From Candidatus Magasanikiibacteriota bacterium (GTDB lineage: Bacteria; Patescibacteriota; Patescibacteriia; Magasanikbacterales; UBA10003): 5,794 bases of DNA. The notes beneath the pieces were generated by a model. That model did not search any database, was not told the origin of the DNA, and saw only the letters and a program-made list of their open reading frames with translations. The translations under genes and the position numbers were made by a program. Where the stretch lies: the NCBI GenBank assembly GCA_026396495.1, contig JAPLWR010000085.1, positions 459 to 6,252 on the forward strand, written 5' to 3'. Positions 1 through 4,759 of this stretch are shown here, piece after piece (position 1 is the stretch's first letter; every line of letters starts with the position of its first letter).

Positions 1-495
1 TGCTTCGGCCGGCGCTTTAGTCGCTACCGACATAATTTCTATTTTGGCATCGTTAACTTTTGCCCCACGCCCTAGATTATCTAGAGTCTGGGGAATCCCA
101 ATCATATAACCAACTCCTAATAAAACTCCAGCCAAAATTACATTCATAACAACTCCAGCAGCCAAAACCACAAAACGACGCCAAATTTTTTTGTTAGAAA
201 AACTATCTGGATCACTTTCGTGTCCGCCGTCTTCACCTTTAATTCTCACAAAACCTCCCAAAGGGATCCAATTTAAAGAATAAATAGTGTTACCTCCTTC
301 TTCATCTTCTTTACTGCCCCAAATAAACTGCCAGTTACTATTTTGTCTGCGCACACCAAAGATACGTGGAGGAAAACCAAAACCAAATTCTTCCACTTTA
401 ATACCGTTTTTTCTAGCCGCAATAAAATGACCCAATTCGTGCACTAAAACTAAAACAGCCAAAACTGCAATAAAGGTTATAAGGGTTAAAATCAT
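1..495 (-). CDS. rseP: RseP-type site-2 intramembrane zinc metalloprotease, N-terminal part (partial at left edge)
   Basis: The first 165 codons of an M50-family site-2 protease are present; the C-terminus lies beyond position 1. These inner-membrane proteases cut transmembrane segments of substrates such as anti-sigma factors or signal-peptide remnants. The first membrane helix (about residues 2-18) runs into the zinc-binding motif HELGH (19-23), with E20 as the catalytic glutamate. The family-typical GFGFPPRIFG (38-47) and IPLGGFVRI (77-85) follow, and then a second hydrophobic segment (about 109-136). The PDZ region and the LDG third zinc-ligand motif would be outside the window. About 16 polar, acidic residues (55-70) sit between the GFGFPP and PLGG motifs and look like a lineage-specific loop. 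The start is the only sensible ATG before the helix. It has no SD and lies just after two TATAAT boxes, so the mRNA may be nearly leaderless. It lies 62 bases downstream of murI on the same strand and could also be read from there. The family call is firm; the substrate is unknown. Confidence 0.93.
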   Translation of the reverse strand, partial: MILTLITFIAVLAVLVLVHELGHFIAARKNGIKVEEFGFGFPPRIFGVRRQNSNWQFIWGSKEDEEGGNTIYSLNWIPLGGFVRIKGEDGGHESDPDSFSNKKIWRRFVVLAAGVVMNVILAGVLLGVGYMIGIPQTLDNLGRGAKVNDAKIEIMSVATKAPAEA

Positions 496-500
496 AAAAA

Positions 501-525
501 ATTATAATATTATAGGTAAACCTAT
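501..525 (-). promoter_or_regulatory. Possible rseP promoter: two TATAAT boxes and a 6-bp inverted repeat
   Basis: On the minus strand TATAAT occurs twice, at 514..509 and 506..501, ending 13 and 5 bases before the rseP ATG. Just upstream is a perfect inverted repeat, ATAGGT-AA-ACCTAT (512-525, overlapping the first box by 3 bases), which could be an operator. No good -35 box is visible; TTAGAA at 530..525 is a weak candidate for the second box with an 18-base spacer. Use of the upstream box would give a leader of only a few bases. The consensus -10 boxes are seen directly; the promoter role is inferred, and the region is AT-rich enough for chance matches. Confidence 0.4.
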
Positions 526-557
526 TCTAACACTGACTTAAGAAAAGGGTCTTTAAA

Positions 558-1409
558 TTAAAGAGTTACCAACTGGGCGGATACTTTTTCTCCTAAAAAT
601 TTACTGCCCAAACGATTAAAATCATCAAGCCTATCAGTGGCTAAAAATATTCTCTTACCTGTACGGCTTAATTTAGAAGTAATTTCTGGATGACGTTGTA
701 AATAATCAGTTAAAGATTTTTTTTCTGCCACCCCAGGATGAAAAACTTTTACCTTAGAACTTACCAAAGCGCGGATGTCTCTAATAAGTAAAGGATAATG
801 AGTACAAGCTAAAATTAAAGTATCAATTTTTTTGTTTTTTAGAGGTTTAAGATAATAACGCAGAATTTTTTTGGTTTCCACTTTCTTTACCCAACCCTCT
901 TCTATTAAAGGCACGACGAGCGGTGCGGCTTCCGAAAAAATTTGTAAATTAGGTGAACGTTTTAAAAGCTCGGCTGAAAGGGCGCCAGAATTAATAGTTG
1001 CTCTGGTACCTAAAATTCCCACCCGGTTATTTTTAGTTTCTTTAATCGCCTCTTCTGCCGTAGGAATCAAAACTCCCAAGACTCTTTTGTCTGGATAATT
1101 TTTTGGTAGCCACTCTTGTTGGATTTTTCTTAAAGCATTAGCTGAAGCAGAAAAACAAGCCAACACAATTAATTCACATCCTTGTTTAAAAAGATAATCC
1201 AAAGCTTCAGTGGTATAAGTATAAATTTTTTCTGGTGAATGATTGCCATAAGGCGCCCTGGCATTATCGCCTAAATACATAAAATCAAAATCCGCTAAAG
1301 ATGATTTTTCTTTAGCTCCAACGCCGATTACTTCTTTTAGTATTGATAACCCACCAAAGCCGGAGTCAAAAAATCCGATCATAAAATAAGTTATTTTTAC
1401 CTTGCTCAT
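558..1409 (-). CDS. murI: Glutamate racemase
   Basis: This cytoplasmic enzyme of the Asp/Glu racemase family interconverts L- and D-glutamate and supplies D-Glu for peptidoglycan. Family motifs appear in order: IGFFDSGFGGLS (11-22, D15 and S16 at the active site), YLGDNARAPYG (45-55), LACFSASA (83-90, first catalytic cysteine C85), GTRATINSG (134-142), PLVVPLIEEGW (163-173) and LACTHYPLL (200-208, second catalytic cysteine C202 with T203 and H204). The length (283 residues) is normal to slightly long. The oddity is that the usual C-N-T after the first cysteine is C-F-S here, losing an Asn that contacts substrate in characterised enzymes. Most relatives begin directly at M-x-IGxFDSG, so Met10 (ATG at 1382) is a serious alternative start; neither start has a clear SD. 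The product acts directly before MurD, which lies at the right end of the window. rseP follows on the same strand after 62 bases with no terminator between them. Function is confident and catalytic competence is likely. Confidence 0.92.
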   Translation of the reverse strand: MSKVKITYFMIGFFDSGFGGLSILKEVIGVGAKEKSSLADFDFMYLGDNARAPYGNHSPEKIYTYTTEALDYLFKQGCELIVLACFSASANALRKIQQEWLPKNYPDKRVLGVLIPTAEEAIKETKNNRVGILGTRATINSGALSAELLKRSPNLQIFSEAAPLVVPLIEEGWVKKVETKKILRYYLKPLKNKKIDTLILACTHYPLLIRDIRALVSSKVKVFHPGVAEKKSLTDYLQRHPEITSKLSRTGKRIFLATDRLDDFNRLGSKFLGEKVSAQLVTL

Positions 1410-1535
1410 TTATCATTTATTGATATAATAGTATAGCAATTAAGCGAATTTTGCAATAAGTTAGCTCATATAGTGTTAAGTCAAATTCAGAATTTCACCT
1501 TTGAATATAAAAAATAATGTAACAACTTTAATTTT
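1410..1535. other. Divergent intergenic region between murI and the PH-like membrane protein gene
   Basis: This 126-base AT-rich spacer separates two genes that point away from each other, so it must hold promoters for both. Toward murI, TATACT (1435..1430) is a fair -10 box, preceded on the minus strand by TATTGC at 17 bases or TTGCAA at 15 bases. Toward the plus-strand gene, TATAAA (1506-1511) and TAATGT (1515-1520) are possible -10 boxes without a convincing -35. The self-complementary TTGCAA at 1451-1456 recurs in the other divergent spacer (3186-3191). No RNA gene or stable hairpin was seen. Confidence 0.45.
1430..1458 (-). promoter_or_regulatory. Candidate murI promoter
   Basis: On the minus strand TATACT (1435..1430) matches the -10 consensus at 5 of 6 positions. 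TATTGC (1458..1453) lies 17 bases upstream, or the better-matching TTGCAA (1456..1451) only 15 bases upstream. Transcription would start about 13-15 bases before the ATG at 1409, or about 40 bases before the alternative ATG at 1382. The -35 is weak, so this is tentative. Confidence 0.35.
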
Positions 1536-1997
1536 ATGAACTATAAACACACTCAAATTGGATATCTAATGCTGGTTGTTACGCTGGCCGTGCTAATACT
1601 TTTCACATGGGTTCAGATTACAGCCTCCGCAGAGCCACCCTCGGCTGACTCAGGTACAAATCTTCTCGTTACTACCATAATGGCGTTGATCCTGTTTATT
1701 CTGGCTTCCTTTGGGTCACTTCAAGTAATTATTGATGGAAAATATTTACGAATCAAATTTGGCTATGGTATTTATCAGAAAAAGTTTTTACTTAATGATG
1801 TAATATCCGCTAAAACCGTAAAGAATCATTGGTATTATGGATGGGGAATAAGAGGGTGGTTATGGCCCAAGATGTGGATTTACAATGTTTCCGGTTTTGA
1901 TGCGGTTGAAATAAAACTGAAAAATGGTAAAACATATAGAATAGGCACGGATGAACCTAAAAAATTAGAACAAACAATTCTACATTCAATTAAATAA
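1536..1997 (+). CDS. Two-helix membrane protein with PH-like cytoplasmic domain, uncharacterised
   Basis: This is a 153-residue protein of unknown function. Two hydrophobic segments (about 8-30 and 43-66) are joined by a polar Ser/Pro/Asp-rich loop. A soluble C-terminal half follows, beginning IDGKYLRIKFG and continuing with the signature YYGWGIRGW (100-108), IYNVSGFDAVEI (115-126) and KNGKTYRIGTDEP (129-141). I recall the pattern GWGIR...YNVSG..AVEI...G...RIGTDEP from small bacterial membrane proteins with a strand-rich, bacterial PH-like fold; that fold assignment is an inference. With both helices spanning, the tail and N-terminus would lie on the same side, probably the cytoplasm. There is no SD before the ATG. 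The HAD hydrolase gene starts 24 bases after the stop on the same strand, so the two are probably co-transcribed. The 5' third has more GC-rich codons than its neighbours, a weak hint of transfer. No catalytic residues are apparent. Confidence 0.8.
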   Translation: MNYKHTQIGYLMLVVTLAVLILFTWVQITASAEPPSADSGTNLLVTTIMALILFILASFGSLQVIIDGKYLRIKFGYGIYQKKFLLNDVISAKTVKNHWYYGWGIRGWLWPKMWIYNVSGFDAVEIKLKNGKTYRIGTDEPKKLEQTILHSIK

Positions 1998-2021
1998 TGA
2001 AAAACAGTGGAACTCTGAATT

Positions 2022-2621
2022 ATGAAATCCAACAAAGTAATCATCTTTGATTTTGATGGCGTAATTGCCGATAGCCTAGCTATTGCTTTTGAAGTTAATC
2101 AATTATCAAGACCCACTCTTACTCTGGAACGATACAAGGCTGGTTTTGATGGAAATATTAACGATGTGAAATATGAAGATAAAGTTGTCAGGGAGGTAGA
2201 TTTTTTTAAAGAATTTGGCGATCGTTTCGCCACCTTAAGTATAGATCCGGAAAAGAAAAAAATTATTCAAACACTAGCCACAGAATTTAAATTATTTATT
2301 ATCTCTAGCACCAACGGCGATATTATACGTAAATATCTACAAAAACTAGATTGTTTTACCGACATCTTAGGAAATGAAGTGCAGTCAAGCAAAGTAAAAA
2401 AATTTAATATGTTATTTAATAAATATAATATTAAACCCACGGATATTATTTTTATTACAGATTCATCTGGAGATATGAAAGAAGCAAAGGAAGCCAATAT
2501 TCAAACAATAGTTGGAATTCTTGGCGGATACCAAAATGAAGAAAGTTTAAAGAAAGGCAACCCAACTGCTATCGTAGAAAATTTTTCTCAATTTTACGAT
2601 TTTGTTCATTTTTATAAATAA
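2022..2621 (+). CDS. HAD-superfamily hydrolase (phosphoglycolate-phosphatase-like)
   Basis: This is a cytoplasmic 199-residue haloacid-dehalogenase-superfamily enzyme, most likely a small-molecule phosphatase. All four HAD motifs are visible. Motif I is DFDGVIADS, with nucleophile D10 and acid/base D12. Motif II is the serine at the end of the strand LFIIS (S95), motif III is K124 in SSKVKKF, and motif IV is FITDSSGDM with D147 and D151 for magnesium. The segment from about 19 to 75 between motifs I and II is the helical C1-type cap, shorter than in classical Gph. It contains FDGNINDVKYED, a signature I associate with HAD proteins of Patescibacteria. The substrate cannot be told from sequence. 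A weak SD-like GGA lies 10 bases before the ATG. The gene follows the PH-like membrane protein after 24 bases, probably as one transcript, and is convergent with the secreted-protein gene at 2673-2966. No terminator good for the plus strand follows it. Confidence 0.88.
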   Translation: MKSNKVIIFDFDGVIADSLAIAFEVNQLSRPTLTLERYKAGFDGNINDVKYEDKVVREVDFFKEFGDRFATLSIDPEKKKIIQTLATEFKLFIISSTNGDIIRKYLQKLDCFTDILGNEVQSSKVKKFNMLFNKYNIKPTDIIFITDSSGDMKEAKEANIQTIVGILGGYQNEESLKKGNPTAIVENFSQFYDFVHFYK

Positions 2622-2647
2622 AAAACCGCTGACTTTTACATCAACGG
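2616..2647 (-). terminator. Intrinsic terminator of the small secreted-protein operon
   Basis: Read on the minus strand, CCGTTGA (2647..2641) and TCAGCGG (2632..2626) pair as a 7-bp stem containing one G-U wobble, around an 8-base loop. The stem is followed directly by six T and then ATTT. This is a normal rho-independent terminator 26 bases past the stop at 2673. On the plus strand the same position becomes a C-A mismatch and no T tract follows, so it should be weak or inactive for the HAD gene. Confidence 0.8.
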
Positions 2648-2672
2648 CTGTTCTGTTCACAAGAAATAAGTG

Positions 2673-2966
2673 TTACTCATTTCCATTTTCATCTGGCCCA
2701 TAAGGATCAACGACTGGATACATCTGACCCTTACTATCAACGCAGTAAAAGCATCTGACAAACTGATTGGGATTGTTGACAGTATCGTATCCACAAATTC
2801 TCCATGCCGAACGAGTAAAAGATCCTGATTTTCGACAGTACTGATCTTCCTCCACTTTTTTGAGCGAAGAAAATCTATCAGGAGAAATATGGGGATAACG
2901 GGCCGTCACCGGAAAAGAAAAAAGAACCAAAGCTAGAATCAAGACGAAGCTAATAACTGCTTTCAT
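2673..2966 (-). CDS. Small secreted four-cysteine protein, uncharacterised
   Basis: I do not recognise this 97-residue protein. It begins with a clear Sec signal peptide: M-K, a hydrophobic core of about 15 residues (3-18), and a likely signal peptidase I site after V20-T21-A22. That leaves a mature protein of about 75 residues. The mature part is polar, with four cysteines (C44, C58, C72 and C75, the last two as CFYC). These could form two disulfides outside the membrane or bind a metal. Its C-terminus is acidic and Gly/Asn/Pro-rich. There is no lipobox, so it is not a lipoprotein. The start is well supported by AGGAGGAGA 4 bases upstream, one of only two strong SDs in the window. It is the second gene of a two-gene unit: the 52-residue gene ends 11 bases upstream with its stop overlapping this SD, so translation may be coupled. 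A terminator follows. It could be a structural, adhesion or toxin-like exported peptide; nothing in the sequence decides. Confidence 0.75.
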   Translation of the reverse strand: MKAVISFVLILALVLFSFPVTARYPHISPDRFSSLKKVEEDQYCRKSGSFTRSAWRICGYDTVNNPNQFVRCFYCVDSKGQMYPVVDPYGPDENGNE

Positions 2967-2970
2967 CTTA

Positions 2971-2979
2971 TCTCCTCCT
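2971..2979 (-). promoter_or_regulatory. Strong Shine-Dalgarno of the secreted-protein gene, overlapping the upstream stop
   Basis: On the minus strand AGGAGGAGA is followed by TAAG and the ATG at 2966. The AGGAGG core is 7 bases from the start. The TAG stop of the upstream small gene (2980..2978) shares bases with this SD, a layout typical of translational coupling. Most other starts in the window have no such site. Confidence 0.85.
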
Positions 2980-3136
2980 AATACTTCCAGTTGCCAAGCG
3001 CCCTTTGGAATCTCTCCTCCTCCTGGAACCTATATTCAAAGGCCCTGGGATTAAAGAGAAATTCACCGACAAGGTCAAACCGACAGTCGCTTGGTGTAAC
3101 CTTCCACAGAATCCAAAGTTTCTTGTACCAAGGCAT
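2978..3136 (-). CDS. 52-residue uncharacterised small protein
   Basis: This short gene reads MPWYKKLWILWK... and ends ...RALGNWKY. I do not recognise it. The support is structural. It has an ATG 4 bases after GGGGGGAG, a candidate promoter with 17-base spacing ahead of that, and an uninterrupted frame. Its TAG stop overlaps the SD of the secreted-protein gene. The product has an aromatic, basic N-terminus (W3, Y4, K5, K6, W8, W11, K12), a single cysteine (C18), a middle part DLVGEFLFNPRAFEY (21-35), and a charged stretch FQEEERFQRA (37-46) likely to be helical. It has no signal peptide or obvious membrane span, though the Trp-rich start could touch a membrane. By hand count 3001-3120 is 47% G+C, against 26% for 3421-3540 in the neighbouring membrane gene. 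The opposite-strand frame through this region lacks such signals. The product could act with the secreted protein, or could be a leader peptide. Confidence 0.68.
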   Translation of the reverse strand: MPWYKKLWILWKVTPSDCRFDLVGEFLFNPRAFEYRFQEEERFQRALGNWKY

Positions 3137-3140
3137 TTTA

Positions 3141-3148
3141 CTCCCCCC
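3141..3148 (-). promoter_or_regulatory. Shine-Dalgarno of the 52-residue gene
   Basis: On the minus strand GGGGGGAG ends 4 bases before the ATG at 3136. The spacing is short for the GGAG part but normal for the G-run. This site decides the start of the small gene and helps show that the gene is real. Confidence 0.7.
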
Positions 3149-3162
3149 TAAAAGGCGACATC

Positions 3163-3191
3163 ATCTTAATAAAAAACAAAATTAATTGCAA
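3163..3191 (-). promoter_or_regulatory. Candidate sigma-70-type promoter of the small two-gene operon
   Basis: On the minus strand TTGCAA (3191..3186) and TAAGAT (3168..3163) are separated by exactly 17 bases; each matches its consensus at 4 of 6 positions. The predicted start near 3156 gives a leader of about 20 bases that just includes the SD at 3148..3141. The fit of promoter, SD, two frames and terminator makes 2616-3191 a complete transcription unit. Confidence 0.55.
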
Positions 3192-3215
3192 TAGCGGCTC
3201 CTAAAAATGTAAAAC
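3186..3215 (+). promoter_or_regulatory. Candidate divergent promoter of the polytopic membrane gene
   Basis: The same self-complementary TTGCAA (3186-3191) serves as a possible plus-strand -35, with TAAAAC (3210-3215) 18 bases downstream. The ATG at 3224 lies only 8 bases after that -10 box, so the transcript would be leaderless or nearly so, in keeping with the lack of any SD. The -10 is a modest match in A-rich DNA, so the call is weak. Confidence 0.3.
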
Positions 3216-3223
3216 TAAAAAAC

Positions 3224-4396
3224 ATGATATCAATTGTAAAAAAACATTGGCCACTAATAGTGGCACTAGGGGTACTCTGGATAACGATAATAATTTTGTT
3301 AATTTTGTCTATTAGCCAGAACCAAGGACATCTTATTTACGCTCTGGATGATTCTTACATCCACATGTCCATGGCTAAAAATTTTGCCCAATACGGAATC
3401 TGGGGTGTTGATAGATATGGATTTTCATCATCATCATCTTCATTACTTTGGACGTTACTATTATCTCTAATTTATTTTTTGTTTGGAGCAAATGAAATTA
3501 CTCCATTTATATTAAATTTTATATTTGGGACATCCTTGGTCTTAGGAATTTATTTTATTTTAAAAAAACATCTGTCTCATTCACTTTCTCTTTTTTTTAT
3601 TTTACTTTCAATTATTTTTTTCACTCCCCTGCCCTCACTTATCTTTTCTGGCCTAGAACACACAATGCATGCTGTTATTTCCCTATTCTTTATCTATCTT
3701 TCTGCTAAAATTTTATCAGATAATAAACCTACTTCTCTAAAATACCAGCTCCTAATTCTGGCACCACTTTTGACCATGGCTCGTTTTGAAGGTCTTTTTT
3801 TAGTTTTTGTTGTATGTGTTTTATTTTTAATCAGAAAAAAATTTGTTTATTCATTTTTATTAGGTGCTCTCGCTCTTGTCCCAATAATAATATATGGGGC
3901 CATTTCTACTACCAATGGCTGGTTTTTCCTCCCCAACTCAATCCTTCTCAAAGGCAACATGCCTGCATTGTCCATAAATGAGATAAGTAACTTTTTTTAT
4001 CATTTTTATTCTCAACTAACAGACAACTACCACATCCTAATTCTTTTGCTTGCTTGTTTAGTTGTTTTTTTTGTTCAACCAAACAAAAAACAGGCCTTTT
4101 GGAAACTCCCTACCATGATGACTGTTATTTATATAGCAACAACAATTTTACACATGTTGTTTGCACAATCTGGTTGGTTTTTTAGATATGAAGCCTACTT
4201 AGTGGCTCTAGGTATTTTTGTTTTGGCTATCGGACTTAGTGAATATTTGCCAAAAAAATTACTATTTGTCTTAGAAATTAAATTAATACCAAAATACATA
4301 GCAACTGCTTTTTTGATCCTTCTACTTTTTTTAGCTCTTAATGTAAGGGGGGTTGTCTCATTAGTAGAAATACCCCGCGCCACAACAAATATTTGA
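3224..4396 (+). CDS. Polytopic GT-C-like glycosyltransferase-family membrane protein, N-terminal 390 residues (frame broken)
   Basis: This is a hydrophobic protein with about ten membrane spans. After the first helix (about 10-30) comes YALDDSYIHMSMAKN (39-53), with paired aspartates D42 and D43 in the first outside loop. This is the usual place for the catalytic acids of GT-C glycosyltransferases using lipid-linked sugars. The motif GVDRYGFSSSSSSLLWTLL (61-79) follows. From memory, a large bacterial family shares these motifs and continues after the last helix into a soluble domain with NDIGA and LDLWGLGS motifs. Here the frame stops at TGA 4394-4396 right after RATTNI, and the DLWGLASLEIAKL part lies in the +1 frame from about 4392 to 4721. 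The connecting segment of roughly 35-40 residues appears missing. This is best read as the 5' part of a gene damaged by an internal deletion; the truncated membrane part may still be made. There is no SD at the ATG. The donor and acceptor sugars are unknown. Confidence 0.78.
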   Translation: MISIVKKHWPLIVALGVLWITIIILLILSISQNQGHLIYALDDSYIHMSMAKNFAQYGIWGVDRYGFSSSSSSLLWTLLLSLIYFLFGANEITPFILNFIFGTSLVLGIYFILKKHLSHSLSLFFILLSIIFFTPLPSLIFSGLEHTMHAVISLFFIYLSAKILSDNKPTSLKYQLLILAPLLTMARFEGLFLVFVVCVLFLIRKKFVYSFLLGALALVPIIIYGAISTTNGWFFLPNSILLKGNMPALSINEISNFFYHFYSQLTDNYHILILLLACLVVFFVQPNKKQAFWKLPTMMTVIYIATTILHMLFAQSGWFFRYEAYLVALGIFVLAIGLSEYLPKKLLFVLEIKLIPKYIATAFLILLLFLALNVRGVVSLVEIPRATTNI

Positions 4397-4397
4397 T

Positions 4398-4721
4398 TTG
4401 TGGGGCCTAGCTAGTCTAGAAATAGCAAAATTAGAAATGGAAGGAAAATACACCACGTGGGAGATAAACAATTTAACTAAACAAAAAGAAATTAAAATTG
4501 CCATAGTTTATGACAAATGGTTTGCAGAATATGGAGGTATACCCAAAGAATGGATTGGTGTAGGAAAGTGGAAAATTACAAATAATATAGTTTGCAGATA
4601 TGATACGGTTACATTCTATGCCGTAGATCCGACACAAAAAGATGATTTAATCAAAAACCTCAAAACTTATTCACCCCTTCTTTCACAGGAGGTTATGCAA
4701 TCTGGAGATTACACTAAATAA
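4398..4721 (+). pseudogene. Detached C-terminal soluble domain of the GT-C-like membrane protein
   Basis: This open frame continues the preceding gene in the +1 frame. Its upstream codons already read I-F-D-L-W-G-L, so the conserved DLWGL motif straddles the nominal TTG at 4398, which is probably not a real start. The sequence contains ASLEIAKL, then IKIAIVYDKWF, GIPKEWIGVGKW, VTFYAVDP and finally a QSGDYTK C-terminus. All of these match my memory of the tail of the same membrane family, where this soluble domain lies outside the membrane. There is no SD, promoter or hydrophobic segment of its own. Codons remain intact to the stop, so the break is recent or some product is still made. The alternatives are ribosomal +1 shifting at AUU-UGA, or independent initiation; I think both are less likely than a deletion. 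Confidence 0.7.
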
Positions 4722-4748
4722 AAAACACCTCCATTGGAGGTGTTTTTT
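4720..4748. terminator. Bidirectional intrinsic terminator
   Basis: CACCTCC (4726-4732) and GGAGGTG (4736-4742) form a perfect 7-bp stem around a 3-base ATT loop. An A6 tract (4720-4725) precedes it and a T6 tract (4743-4748) follows, so it works on both strands. It overlaps the stop codon at 4719-4721 and ends transcription of the membrane-protein region (plus) and of murD (minus), which are convergent. Confidence 0.92.
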
Positions 4749-4759
4749 ATTTAGCTTTT

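Noticed and set aside
871..1098. Plus-strand open frame inside murI
   Set aside because: It lies wholly antisense to conserved murI coding sequence and has no translation signal.
534..1483. TTAAGTCA shared between the rseP upstream region (minus, 541..534) and the murI divergent spacer (plus, 1476-1483)
   Set aside because: This is an 8-base AT-rich match in only two places with no consistent position relative to a promoter; chance is likely.
2267..2497. Minus-strand open frame inside the HAD gene
   Set aside because: It is antisense to motifs II-IV of the HAD hydrolase, and there is no SD.
2991..3185. Plus-strand 64-codon open frame
   Set aside because: It has no SD or promoter of its own and lies antisense to the well-supported 52-residue gene. 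Its composition looks like a reverse-strand shadow.
3430..3445. TCA/TCT tandem run encoding the Ser tract in the membrane gene
   Set aside because: It encodes the conserved FSSSSSS motif of the family rather than a separate repeat element.
4195..4383. Minus-strand open frame inside the membrane gene
   Set aside because: It is a shadow of the last membrane helices of the GT-C-like protein.
4394..4413. TGA read as glycine, as in Gracilibacteria/Absconditabacteria
   Set aside because: Reading through TGA at 4394 meets TAG a few codons later and does not restore the DLWGL motif. No other gene here needs TGA as a sense codon.
1410..4759. Insertion sequence or integrative element boundaries around the accessory stretch
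   Set aside because: I found no transposase or integrase, no tRNA target, and no terminal inverted or direct repeats that I could see by eye.
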